Shown: positions 33,301 to 41,788, numbered from the stretch's first letter. The stretch is DNA of 64,000 nucleotides from Strongylocentrotus droebachiensis (GCA_035222895.1 JAVYIG010002542.1:1-64000), one strand, 5' to 3'. The notes: generated by a model from the sequence alone, not told the origin. Made by a program: numbers and translations.

Positions 33301-36300
33301 TGCTCCAAAAGTATCTATGTTAATTAGACAAAAGACATCGAATGTTTGTGAGACTTCTGAAAGAAAAGGCATGAAACAAACGAGTAAAACAGACAAGGTG
33401 GACAAAGCCTATAAGCAAAAGTGTCATGAAAGTCGTACAACAAATGACCCATCCCAGTTTCAGAAAAAAATACGCACAGAATACCACTTCAATCCTATAT
33501 CCTATGAGAATGCCAGTCCTACGGATAAAACCCAGTCAAACGAACATGACAAAACGGGTACGAAGGTAAATTTACAAAAAACGATTATTGCTCAGGGAAC
33601 GTTCAATCAGGGCCATCCAAGATTTGGCAATTCAAGCGGAAGACAATGTGTTTGTAATTCTTTAATTGCAGTGTTAAACAGCAAGTCTAAGAAAGCCAAC
33701 CAATGGAAGAGTTGTGATCTAGATCGGATTTTGACAATAGGTGATAATTTGTATACCAATATAAGGAAAAGCACTTCAGTCACAACGGATTACTTAGCCA
33801 TGAATCAATTACCTACGGAATTGGATGGATATGATGACTGGAATGACTATTTTACGATTGTATACCACGAAACAATTTTAGGACAGTTATTTAATGTTCA
33901 ATCGCATAATAAAGAACTTGGTTTTGTGACATTAGAACATGCATTCGAACAACAACTGTGTAAGATTTATGATGCCCATTTTGTGACCTTCGCCAACAAC
34001 ACATTTGTAGTTATAACAGGACATGAAGGGTATTTTATATTTGATTCGCATTCAAGAAGCAATCGAGGCTTTTTAAGTCAAAATGGGTACAGCATCTTAC
34101 TTCATACACCAAGCTGGCAAGGGGTTTACAAACATTGTATGACATTAGCAAAGACATTGAGTTGTCATATGAACCATTATTTTGAAGTAACTGGAGTATC
34201 AGTACAAGCAATATCCGGTAAGAATGAGACATTAACCGGTTTTCCTATATTACAAGGCATCCCTACTTGTCATAATATGTCCTCAACTACGCAATACAGC
34301 ACAACGTCTCAATGCCCAACACATTCTGATGAAAAGAAACAGCAATATAAAGCACCAAATCTAAAACATGATAGAAATCCAAAAAAGGAACACATTATTG
34401 AGCTTACTCAAGAAACGACTGATGATTTGCACAAAACGAGTAAACCTAAACTTCCCGATGTACATGACTACAATGGTCAATTATTGTCATTAAAGAATGC
34501 AAGGGTTGAATTGAGAAAATTACAAGAAACGGAATTCGGAGGCCATTGTTTTGCCAATAAAACGGAAGTGACTGTGACAATAGACAGCTCTGTAGATGAA
34601 AACTTAAAACACTCTAAAATGGAAGATGAACAAACAAAAAGAAGGACAACCAGTTTGAAAAAAGATGCAAAAGCCAAATCAATTGAAAGCGTTTCTAAGA
34701 AATCGAATGGAAAACGAAAATGGACTGAACTTGAAAATGGAGCTCAACTTAGTTCTGACCGCAAAAAACTCAGACGAACGTCACAAAGGAACAATTCTAG
34801 AAATCATGATTACCAAGCAGAATCCAATCAAGATATGACTGATTCAAAATTGAATGAACCAAAGGTCACCACAAGAGGCAGTGCTAGAAAAGAAAAGGAT
34901 GTAATAAGAATTAGTACAGGGAAATTTGATAAAGACTCTGATGATTTGATAATATTAGAAGAAATACAGCAAACGGCCTTGTACTTTGCACCACTGAATG
35001 AAATGAAAAAGAACGAATCGTGTACAAAGTTAAACATTCACGATATTACACCAACCTCTAACAATGGAGCTGAAACATCCACACCTATAGAACATCCATG
35101 TACAATCAAACATATTATGGGTGATGGAAATTGCTTCTTTCGTGCTATTTCATTTTGCTTATCAGGAAACGAAAATAATCACTTACTTGTGAGAAAAGCT
35201 ATTGTTGTCCATCTTCTAAAAAACAAGAACAAATTTGAGAATCGTTTGAGAGATGGTTTTGCCAACGTTTCAAATTACGTGACAAAGAGTAAAGTATTTC
35301 AAAATGGAACCTGGGCTACCGAAACGGAGATTATGGTTTTGGCAAACTTGATTGAAACTGATATATACATATATGATGACCAAAGCGTTAAATGGAGTAT
35401 ATTTTCGGGCAAAGATGTACACATTGGAAAGGTTACCTCTGACAGAGGAATTTATTTGAGAAATACGCAAAGAATACATTACGATGTTGTTTTGTCAGTA
35501 CAATCATCTCAGTCTAATATTCCTCACAAAATGTACAAGAATAAGCAAAAAGAAGAGATTAGCATGAATCCTTTAGAAACAAAAAAGAAACGAAAGAAAA
35601 AAAGGAGTTATGGTCAAAGGACAAAACAGAGTAGAGAGATCATGAGAGAAAAACGAGCTATAGCAAATGAAAAAATCAGTGTCAAGAAGAAAGAAAATCG
35701 TTTACAAATTACAATAGCTCGCAAAACAAGGAAAGCAAATGCAATGAGGGTTAGATATGCGAATGATATAGCTTTCAAAAAACAACAAAAACTGAGAACA
35801 AAAATTACACAAAACAAAAAGTATCACGAGGGACATTTCTTTGAAAAAAACAAAGACACCATTGGTGAACGAAAACAAAATAAAACTCATAAATGTAGTG
35901 AAACTTTTAGGAGCAAGCATCTGAGTGCCATGAAAGAAAAATACTACTCTGACTTAGTGTATAAAAACAGAAAAATCAATATTGTTAAGGATAAATATTT
36001 GTCAAATGAAAGGTTTAGGGAAAAAGTTAAATCAACATCAAGAATTCGGTACAATAATCCCCAATTTAAAGATGAACATAAAGCAAATATGAAAAATAAT
36101 ATGAAAAGAAAATATTCCAAACCTTGTTTTAGACAACAGCACAAGGCAATAATGGGAATTGTCATGAGAAGGAGATATGCCAATCCTCATTTCAGACAAC
36201 AGCACAATGCAACAATTAGAAGAAGATATGCCAATCTCCATTTTAGACAACAGCACAAGGCAACAATGGGAAATATTATGAGAAGGAAATATGCCAATCC

Positions 36301-39300
36301 TCATTTCAGACAACAGCACAAGGCAACAATGGGAAATATTATGAGAAGGAAATATGCCAATCCACATTTCAGACAACAGCACAAGGCAACAATGGGAAAC
36401 ATTATGAGAAGGAAATATGCCAATCCTCAATTCAGACAACAGCACAAGGCATTAATGAAGAGTGTGTCGACAAAGAACTATAGCAATACAGAATTCAAAC
36501 AAAAAAGGTCAATGTCCTTAAAAATGAAATACCGAAGAATCGATAAGTACAGGCAAAATGTACTCAAACGTAACTTGAAAAGAGCTGAACTTAATAAACT
36601 GAAAATGACCGATTTACATAATGTAATAAAGCACTTTCGACAAATTACTTGTGGTGGACCAGATTATGTGTGCTCTGTGTGTTTCAAACTTCTTTTCAAA
36701 AGCCAGGTAATGAAATGTATTAGAAGCAAATATATGGACACGTCATGTATCAGTGACAAATATTTGCATATCTGTAATTCACAATGTACTTTAATATGTG
36801 ACATAGCAAAATCTGATAGATCACTTTTATGGATTTGTTTCACCTGCCACAATAAATTACGAGCTGGAAAACTACCTGCAGAAGCAAATATAAACAATTT
36901 ACAACTACATGATATTCCGGAAGAAATTGCACAGTTAAACAATTTAGAACAGCATTTAATTGGATTGCATATCCCTTTCATGAAATTAATGGCTTTGCCC
37001 AAAGGTGCTCAAAACGGAGTGCATGGTCCAGTTGTGTGTGTACCTTCAAACACAAATGAAACAGTAGATATGTTGCCTAGACCAGAGACCGAAGACCAAA
37101 CGATTCGTGTTAAATTGAAAAGGAAATTGTCATACAAAAGCTATTACAAATACAAGTATGTGAATAAATCTAAAGTGTTAAATGCACTACAGTACCTGAA
37201 AGAAAACAATAAATGGTATTTTGATGTCACCATAGATAACGATTGGGAAAATTCCTTTTCACAGAATAATGACATACACGAAGACGATGGTGAAATAGAA
37301 GACACAGCAATTGATGAACACATCTTGCCAAAAGACTCAAACCCTGAAGAAAACAATCCTATCGACAGTTTACATGGTCAACCATTGCACAAAAACGATG
37401 TTGAAGATGATTCGGAAGAGCGGTTATGTGGGATTCAGTTAGATACATGTTTACAACCAGCAAATATTGGACAAGAAATTTTAGATCAATGTTTTGATGA
37501 AATACTCTGTTGTGCTCCTTGTGAAGGAAACAGTCCTGTATCAATACTGAAAGATGAAAGCAATGAAGCAAAATGCTTTCCTTCATTATTTCCAAAGGGT
37601 CAGCCAACATTTCATGATGGGAGAAATGAAAACATAACCTTGGGTCGTTATTTGCAAAATAGATTGATGCATGTGGATAGCAGGTTTGCTCAAAACACTG
37701 ATTACATCTTTTATGCCCAGTATATCTATGAAATACAGCAAGTTTTGTCACAGGTTTCTATTGCATTAAGACAGAGTTCAAACAGGAAGGATGATTTCTC
37801 TTTTATCACTGCATCCGATTTTAAAAATGTGGATAAAGTTTATGAAATACTAAAAGCGGACAAGGGGTACAGATTCTTGAAACAAATTCGTGGCACACCA
37901 CCATACTGGCAAAATGCACAGAAAAATGTTCTAGCAATGGTTCGACAACTTGGTAAACCAACCTGGTTCGGTTCATTTTCTTCAGCTGATATGAGATGGC
38001 CTGAAATAATGAATACACTACTCAGACAAACGGGCGATGCAAGAAAGATAGACGATTTAGATTGGGCAGACAAATGCAATCTTCTAAAATCAAATCCAGT
38101 TACTGTTGCTAGAATGTTTGATAAGCGATTTCACACTTTTTTGAAAAAAGTTATTTTATCACCATCTAAACCCATTGGTAACGTCATAGATTACTTTTAC
38201 CGTATTGAATTTCAACAAAGGGGATCACCTCATGTTCATATTTTGATATGGATTGAAAATGCACCAATATTAGGAGTTGATAAAGATGAGAGTGTTGTAC
38301 AGTTCATTGATAAGTACATTTCATGCGAGAAGCCTACGGAAAAGGAAGATCCAGAACTACATGAAATTATTTCACATGTCCAGAGCCACAGTAAGAAACA
38401 TTCTAAATCATGCAAAAAGAAGGGAACGACGTGCAGATTTAATTTTCCAAGACCAATATCCAAAAGAACGTTTATCACGAAACCAGTCGTGGGTGGTGAA
38501 GATAAAGATATCGAAACCGATCAAAAGAATGCCAAAGAATTGTTGGAATCTGTAAAAAACGAATTAGCAAACGAAACAAACTATGAAAGTACAGCTGACC
38601 TTTTTGGAAAACTTGGTATTACCCAAAAACAATTTGAGAAAGCATATGCTGAATTAGCATCCCAAGAAAGTATAATCCTCAAAAGACAACCACAAGATGT
38701 CTGGATAAATCAATTTAATCCACACTTACTTAGATGCTGGAATGCTAACATGGATTTGCAATATGTTTCAAATGTATTTGCCTGTGTTTGTTATGTTGTA
38801 TCTTACTTGTCAAAAGCTGAAAGAGAGGTGGGAATGCTATTGAATCATACACTATCAGAAATAAAAGAAGGAAATAATGATGCAAAGCAAAGCATGAAAA
38901 AACTTGGTCAAGCGTATATGCATAACCGTGAAGTATCAGCACAGGAAAGTGTCTATCGTGTTTGCTCTCTGAGACTAAAGGAATGCTCAAGGAAAGTTGA
39001 ATATATACCTGTTGGACCTGACCCTATTCGAATTTCTTTACCTCTTAAAATAATACAAAACCGAACAGATGATGACGAGGAGAATATTTGGATGACAAGC
39101 AAGGTTGATAGATACAAAGCTCGACCAGATGGCTCCAAATTTGACAATATGTGCCTTGCTTCTTTTTGTTCTGAATACAGAATTTTAACAGCTTCACAGA
39201 TGGACGCTTCACGTTGTAAAAAAAACAAAAACGTATTTGAATTAAAACAAAATCTAGGATACATTCAGAAAAGAACACGTTCAGATGATGCAGTTATACG

Positions 39301-41788
39301 ATATCCCCGGTTCAATCCTAAAATATCGCCTGAAAATTACAATTTAAGCCTATTACAACTGTTCCTGCCCTATCGCACACAAGAGCAATTAAAACCTCCA
39401 AGATTCGAGACCTATGAACATTTTATTCAGAGAGGTTATGTTAACATATCTGGAAAAAAACTGGAAAAAGTGAGCTCGATTGTAGGTAAAAACCGTGACA
39501 AATTTGAAAAGAATGCCGATGCCATTGACGAAGCAAAAGAGTTTTTATGCAAAATTGGACCACAAGAAAATGCTTGGGCTCTTTTATGTCCTGAAAATGA
39601 AGCGGAAAGACTTGAATATCCCAAAGAAGATGTAGACATTGAAGATTTTGAGGCCGATCGTGATATTCCTGATTTAAAATCTACCAAAACAAAACATGAC
39701 CAAAGTGTTGAACTTCGATCTTCAAAAATTTCTAGACATAAAGGTCATTCTTTGATCAGAACCTTGAATGAAAAACAAAAAATTGTTTTCTACAACATAA
39801 GACAATGGTGTCTTAACAAGGTAAATGGAGAAAAGAGTGAGCCATTTCATATTTTAGTTACTGGTGGTGCTGGGACTGGAAAGAGTCATTTAATAAAATG
39901 CATCGATTATGAAGGAACACGAATTCTAGGCCGAATGTTGCATAACCCAGATGATATACCGATACTTAAGATTGCCCCAACTGGTGTAGCTGCATTCAAC
40001 ATAAACGGTTCTACCATACACAGTGCACTTTCTATTCCAATCAATATACAATTACCTTACCAGCCGTTAGGTGAAGAGAAAATAAGTGCCCTTCGAAATA
40101 AACTGGCGCACATACAAATTATAATTATAGACGAAATATCAATGGTACATCAAAAGTTAATGTGTTATATCCATGGTCGCTTAAGACAAATCAAACAATC
40201 ACGAAACCAAATTGCATTTGGTGGTATCTCTGTTATAGCTGTTGGCGACTTCTATCAACTACCTCCTGTTTTTGGTACGCCCTTATATAAAGACACTCTT
40301 GAAGGTGCAATATGGATAGATAATTTCAAAAAAGTGGAGCTTGACGATATAATGAGACAAAAAGATGATTCAAAATTTGCACTCCTTCTAAATAAATTAC
40401 GTGTAAAATCCAAAGAGGACAAACTGTGTGATGAAGATATACAAACACTTCGATCTCGTGAAACAGGGGAAGATTGTGAAAATGTTCTTCATATCTATTC
40501 CACTAACAAACAAGTACAAGGCTGGAACAAACAGGTATTACATAAGAAATGCACAGGTATCGTTTGTATTCAAGCTGAAGATACCCAAAATACGTCAAAG
40601 GATAGGACTAAAGTACGTGACAAGCCATTAGCAAAATTGAAAAGTTCATTAGCGCCTTATTTATGGATTGCAGTTAAAGCAAGGGTTATGTTGACGAGGA
40701 ACATTGACGTTGAAAAAGGCTTAACCAATGGATGTTTTGGAAATGTGGTCGAGATAGTGATGGACAGCACCAACTCTAAACCAGTGTGTATCAAAGTGGA
40801 ATTTGACAAATCTGATATTGGTATTTACGCTATCGAAAAGCATCAAGAATCGGTTAACAAATATGTTAGGCAACAATTCCCACTGAAACTTGCATATGCA
40901 TGCACAATTCACAAAGTACAAGGTATGTCATTAGACAAAGCTGTTGTCTCGTTAAAAAACATGTTTGAATTTGGCCAAGCTTATGTCGGTCTAAGTCGTG
41001 TTACATCATTATCTGGACTCGTTGTTCAAGACTTTCATGAAGATCGTATATACTGTAACCCTGAAATTAAAGAAAGCCTTGAAAATATGCATTCATTCAT
41101 ACAACCACCTATAGCTACTGATGTTTATAGCGATCACAACATTTCCATAATTCTCCACAATGTACAAGGATTAAAACAACATTATATGGATTTGAAATGC
41201 AATACTGACTTCTCCAATGCAGATTTGATATGTCTGACAGAAACATGGCTTAATAAAGAAGATGACATAATTGATACACTTTTAGATGAATTTAAATTCT
41301 ACCATCAGCCGAGATATCTTTCATATTGTGCTACCAATCAACTTAAAGAGCAGTCGCATGGGGGTGTTGCAATATACACTAAAATAAAATGTGCAAGTAG
41401 ATTGAACATAACTGTCGATAACCTAGAATCTATTGCAATTATCATAACCAATCCCGTCTCTTTCGTTATTTCAGTTATATATCGACCTCCATCATACAGC
41501 GTAAAACAGTTTTGTGAATGCTTACTCATTTATCTCAATAAATTGCACAAAATAAGTACCAGATGCATACTAATGGGTGATTTCAACGAAGATTTAATGA
41601 AACACAATTCGCAGGTAAACAGAATAATGTGTGATAATGGTTACAGACAATATGTTTCAAAACCCACGACAGAGAATGGTACATTGATCGATCATGTTTA
41701 CAGCAAAGGACTAGATGTATTAGACGCAGACGTGATTCCTATTTATTACAGTTACCACGAAGCTATAAGGATTGCATTGCAAATTTAA
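30353..41788 (+). CDS. Helitron (Helentron-type) transposase: PHD-[C76-like/OTU]x2-Rep-PIF1 helicase-EEP
   Basis: One uninterrupted 3811-codon frame, ATG to TAA. In order: PHD finger (about 23-71); catalytically degenerate C76-like domain (about 336-510); OTU protease (about 758-893); intact C76-like deubiquitinase (about 1080-1275); second OTU (about 1580-1716); Lys/Arg-rich region with 21-residue repeats (about 1725-2080); Cys-rich DUF6570-like domain (about 2087-2290); Helitron N-terminal domain (about 2410-2600); Rep nuclease with HVH (2627-2629) and paired Tyr2814/Tyr2818; PIF1-type helicase (Walker A 3171-3178, DE 3260-3261, GDFYQLPP from 3298); EEP endonuclease (about 3597-3811). Rep nicks and joins single strands through the two Tyr, and the helicase unwinds DNA during rolling-circle transposition. 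EEP plus OTU is typical of the Helentron/Helitron2 branch. It is about twice the size of common Helitron proteins, owing to the duplicated protease cassette. All Rep and helicase motifs look intact and there are no internal stops, so the copy is young or maintained. Confidence 0.95.
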   Translation: MLETVTSLGPDSNTYIMNGIGDCCVCGLDIQENENKTTCETCLNHYHVPCMGLPSAKELTNAQVVWICCYCGNNNLSKRLYDQFGIPIDVNMYEHLTKDNNDNDHAAQPSPITGAQDKRNKSSSSGKKHISRGKKRLLSPNQSTTKKWKSDECQNSNRIEDNDCQSCTSDIKTTFTRTSFKKRTNYDRTDGTADDNAEIWRTVKTRRTKPLNERGVSRKATNANNDPYSSMDKGKGREKGVTYIGKAMAYLYTRSTRRKQKSHLKQTQNGNNKDLANDSTEKNITTNENDLANDKTGKHSTKENEDNNSNKVFVKSLSTPVKENEQESQISSDHSYQIGVMATLFSKNNDMSKWTSSNLDTIVTCAKDADILDDPRESANNPSGKIIHAFDKCFELEICESHTGPLIQEHTETNVPSGKFPLINALQDALDTQRKSDGCLVEFNEHTFVIMPHTTGYYIFDTHAQKEIGGRHMLMHTNTWTGAYAFCLQLAHITNLPNSVAYRLIQVKVHDPQQDNISQCPRDTNKDDVSETVQKNTLASTSNLIEEGKTNNAPQCPKQLSTITNENRPIVDSPKIKIPTESIDEEQVFADDKSNHPQQLEEGKEKSEINTFNEQSEDKAFESTSNKSNGRRKWNILENETEFTSDSKRITHTSQTSISETRKNKAESSQDSSLDLKLDEPNVTEMSTTKIEKNVTSMITSIFDEDPDDLIILGEIQKSVLHFSPVNEMKKKEYCTKLNIQKITPTSDNEGQTCQPIEHPCTIKHVTGDGNCFFRAISFCVSGNENNHLLVRKAIVVHLLKNKNRFETRLRDGFANVSDYVTKSKVFQRGTWATEMEIMVLANLIETDIYIYDEQNTKWSIFSGKDVQLGKVTSDKGIYLRNTQRIHYDVVLSVQSFHCDNPNEQHNGTEKENTLASDAPQYQEKYTTSTPLCPKELSKMASKNDSDNINIPINGLQTVEAPPKSIHVVSVTDESEKKIGSSVAPKVSMLIRQKTSNVCETSERKGMKQTSKTDKVDKAYKQKCHESRTTNDPSQFQKKIRTEYHFNPISYENASPTDKTQSNEHDKTGTKVNLQKTIIAQGTFNQGHPRFGNSSGRQCVCNSLIAVLNSKSKKANQWKSCDLDRILTIGDNLYTNIRKSTSVTTDYLAMNQLPTELDGYDDWNDYFTIVYHETILGQLFNVQSHNKELGFVTLEHAFEQQLCKIYDAHFVTFANNTFVVITGHEGYFIFDSHSRSNRGFLSQNGYSILLHTPSWQGVYKHCMTLAKTLSCHMNHYFEVTGVSVQAISGKNETLTGFPILQGIPTCHNMSSTTQYSTTSQCPTHSDEKKQQYKAPNLKHDRNPKKEHIIELTQETTDDLHKTSKPKLPDVHDYNGQLLSLKNARVELRKLQETEFGGHCFANKTEVTVTIDSSVDENLKHSKMEDEQTKRRTTSLKKDAKAKSIESVSKKSNGKRKWTELENGAQLSSDRKKLRRTSQRNNSRNHDYQAESNQDMTDSKLNEPKVTTRGSARKEKDVIRISTGKFDKDSDDLIILEEIQQTALYFAPLNEMKKNESCTKLNIHDITPTSNNGAETSTPIEHPCTIKHIMGDGNCFFRAISFCLSGNENNHLLVRKAIVVHLLKNKNKFENRLRDGFANVSNYVTKSKVFQNGTWATETEIMVLANLIETDIYIYDDQSVKWSIFSGKDVHIGKVTSDRGIYLRNTQRIHYDVVLSVQSSQSNIPHKMYKNKQKEEISMNPLETKKKRKKKRSYGQRTKQSREIMREKRAIANEKISVKKKENRLQITIARKTRKANAMRVRYANDIAFKKQQKLRTKITQNKKYHEGHFFEKNKDTIGERKQNKTHKCSETFRSKHLSAMKEKYYSDLVYKNRKINIVKDKYLSNERFREKVKSTSRIRYNNPQFKDEHKANMKNNMKRKYSKPCFRQQHKAIMGIVMRRRYANPHFRQQHNATIRRRYANLHFRQQHKATMGNIMRRKYANPHFRQQHKATMGNIMRRKYANPHFRQQHKATMGNIMRRKYANPQFRQQHKALMKSVSTKNYSNTEFKQKRSMSLKMKYRRIDKYRQNVLKRNLKRAELNKLKMTDLHNVIKHFRQITCGGPDYVCSVCFKLLFKSQVMKCIRSKYMDTSCISDKYLHICNSQCTLICDIAKSDRSLLWICFTCHNKLRAGKLPAEANINNLQLHDIPEEIAQLNNLEQHLIGLHIPFMKLMALPKGAQNGVHGPVVCVPSNTNETVDMLPRPETEDQTIRVKLKRKLSYKSYYKYKYVNKSKVLNALQYLKENNKWYFDVTIDNDWENSFSQNNDIHEDDGEIEDTAIDEHILPKDSNPEENNPIDSLHGQPLHKNDVEDDSEERLCGIQLDTCLQPANIGQEILDQCFDEILCCAPCEGNSPVSILKDESNEAKCFPSLFPKGQPTFHDGRNENITLGRYLQNRLMHVDSRFAQNTDYIFYAQYIYEIQQVLSQVSIALRQSSNRKDDFSFITASDFKNVDKVYEILKADKGYRFLKQIRGTPPYWQNAQKNVLAMVRQLGKPTWFGSFSSADMRWPEIMNTLLRQTGDARKIDDLDWADKCNLLKSNPVTVARMFDKRFHTFLKKVILSPSKPIGNVIDYFYRIEFQQRGSPHVHILIWIENAPILGVDKDESVVQFIDKYISCEKPTEKEDPELHEIISHVQSHSKKHSKSCKKKGTTCRFNFPRPISKRTFITKPVVGGEDKDIETDQKNAKELLESVKNELANETNYESTADLFGKLGITQKQFEKAYAELASQESIILKRQPQDVWINQFNPHLLRCWNANMDLQYVSNVFACVCYVVSYLSKAEREVGMLLNHTLSEIKEGNNDAKQSMKKLGQAYMHNREVSAQESVYRVCSLRLKECSRKVEYIPVGPDPIRISLPLKIIQNRTDDDEENIWMTSKVDRYKARPDGSKFDNMCLASFCSEYRILTASQMDASRCKKNKNVFELKQNLGYIQKRTRSDDAVIRYPRFNPKISPENYNLSLLQLFLPYRTQEQLKPPRFETYEHFIQRGYVNISGKKLEKVSSIVGKNRDKFEKNADAIDEAKEFLCKIGPQENAWALLCPENEAERLEYPKEDVDIEDFEADRDIPDLKSTKTKHDQSVELRSSKISRHKGHSLIRTLNEKQKIVFYNIRQWCLNKVNGEKSEPFHILVTGGAGTGKSHLIKCIDYEGTRILGRMLHNPDDIPILKIAPTGVAAFNINGSTIHSALSIPINIQLPYQPLGEEKISALRNKLAHIQIIIIDEISMVHQKLMCYIHGRLRQIKQSRNQIAFGGISVIAVGDFYQLPPVFGTPLYKDTLEGAIWIDNFKKVELDDIMRQKDDSKFALLLNKLRVKSKEDKLCDEDIQTLRSRETGEDCENVLHIYSTNKQVQGWNKQVLHKKCTGIVCIQAEDTQNTSKDRTKVRDKPLAKLKSSLAPYLWIAVKARVMLTRNIDVEKGLTNGCFGNVVEIVMDSTNSKPVCIKVEFDKSDIGIYAIEKHQESVNKYVRQQFPLKLAYACTIHKVQGMSLDKAVVSLKNMFEFGQAYVGLSRVTSLSGLVVQDFHEDRIYCNPEIKESLENMHSFIQPPIATDVYSDHNISIILHNVQGLKQHYMDLKCNTDFSNADLICLTETWLNKEDDIIDTLLDEFKFYHQPRYLSYCATNQLKEQSHGGVAIYTKIKCASRLNITVDNLESIAIIITNPVSFVISVIYRPPSYSVKQFCECLLIYLNKLHKISTRCILMGDFNEDLMKHNSQVNRIMCDNGYRQYVSKPTTENGTLIDHVYSKGLDVLDADVIPIYYSYHEAIRIALQI
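30419..30565 (+). other. PHD finger of the Helitron protein
   Basis: Cys4-His-Cys3 arrangement: C23/C24 with C26, C39 with C42, H47 with C50, then W66 followed by C68/C69 and C71. The conserved Trp two residues before the last Cys pair is as expected for PHD fingers, which commonly read histone H3 tails. A role in chromatin targeting of the transposon is inference. Confidence 0.85.
31358..31882 (+). other. C76-like deubiquitinase fold, degenerate copy 1
   Basis: Residues about 336-510 align with the intact copy at 1080-1275: W..S.LD.I in place of W.S.DLD.IL, then FNEHTFVIMPHTTGYYIFDT in place of FANNTFVVITGHEGYFIFDS, and HTNTWTGAY in place of HTPSWQGVY. The Asp and His of the triad remain (D461, H463). 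The segment carrying the catalytic Gln and Cys (FNQG.P.FG...GRQC) is absent, replaced by SYQIGVMATLFS. Predicted to be inactive as a protease. Confidence 0.7.
32624..33034 (+). other. OTU cysteine protease domain 1
   Basis: GDGNCFFRAISFCVSG places catalytic Asp769 and Cys772. The C-terminal RIHYDVVL places His887. Spacing of about 115 residues from Cys to His suits OTU proteases, which cleave ubiquitin chains. Over the OTU itself the second copy at 35090-35500 is very similar. Confidence 0.92.
33590..34177 (+). other. C76-like (herpesvirus tegument-type) deubiquitinase domain, intact copy 2
   Basis: FNQGHPRFGNSSGRQCVCNS carries Gln1086 and Cys1099. FIFDSHSR carries Asp1231 and His1233. The spacings Gln-13-Cys, Cys-132-Asp and Asp-x-His are nearly those of the tegument deubiquitinase family typified by cytomegalovirus M48 (from memory Gln10, Cys23, Asp156, His158). 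WKSCDLDRILTIGDNLY after the Cys matches the family's 'W...DLD.IL..GD.LY' stretch. Ubiquitin as substrate is inferred from the family. Confidence 0.75.
35090..35500 (+). other. OTU cysteine protease domain 2
   Basis: GDGNCFFRAISFCLSG gives Asp1591 and Cys1594; RIHYDVVL gives His1709. Nearly identical to OTU 1 in protein and largely in DNA, which marks a later duplication than the more diverged C76-like pair would suggest, or homogenisation of the OTU copies. Confidence 0.92.
36128..36475 (+). repeat. 63-bp coding tandem repeat (21-residue units) in the Helitron gene
   Basis: Units beginning FRQQHKATMGNIMRRKYANP start at 36128, 36191, 36242, 36305, 36368 and 36431. Spacings are 63, 51, 63, 63, 63, so one unit is four codons short. 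Several neighbouring units are almost identical in DNA, a sign of recent expansion. The surrounding Lys/Arg-rich region (about 35520-36600) has older, weaker versions (RYNNPQFKDEHK, KYSKPCFRQQHK). Basic repeats of this 'KY..NP.FR..HK' kind occur in other Helitron proteins; DNA binding or nuclear import is likely but inferred. Confidence 0.88.
36610..37220 (+). other. Cys-rich DUF6570-like domain of the Helitron protein
   Basis: GGPDYVCSVCFKLLFKSQV, LLWICFTCHNKLRAGKLPAE, then LQLHDIPEEI..LN.LE..LIGLHIPFMKL, LPKGAQ and GPVVCVP reproduce the pattern seen upstream of Rep in many Helitron proteins. The paired Cys probably bind zinc. Confidence 0.7.
37575..38830 (+). other. Helitron N-terminal plus Rep (HUH, two-Tyr) nuclease region
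   Basis: FPSLFPKGQPTF opens the Helitron-like N domain. RIEFQQRGSPHVHILIWIE carries the metal-binding HVH (2627-2629). CVCYVVSYLSKAE carries the two nucleophilic Tyr (2814, 2818) separated by three residues, the Helitron spacing. Confidence 0.93.
39755..41080 (+). other. PIF1-type SF1B helicase region
   Basis: LNEKQKIVFYNI (Q-like motif), GGAGTGKS, TGVAAFNINGSTIHS, IIIIDEISM, AVGDFYQLPPVFG, MLTRNID..KGL.NG, then YACTIHKVQGMSLDKAVV and AYVGLSRVTSL. All canonical PIF1 motifs are present and intact. Confidence 0.95.
41135..41785 (+). other. EEP (AP-endonuclease-like) domain at the Helitron C-terminus
   Basis: ILHNVQGL, LICLTETWL (Glu3630), GGVAIY, SVIYRPPS, LMGDFNED (Asp3743, Asn3745), TLIDHVYS (Asp3780) and YYSYHEAI (His3802). 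Order and spacing are those of LINE-type EEP endonucleases. At the last motif the usual Ser-Asp-His reads Ser-Tyr-His (Tyr3801). This domain marks the Helentron/Helitron2 group. Confidence 0.88.

Noticed and set aside
30559-41529. Numerous frames of 60-145 codons opposite or overlapping the Helitron gene
   Set aside because: Shadows of the long coding frame. None has a family motif.
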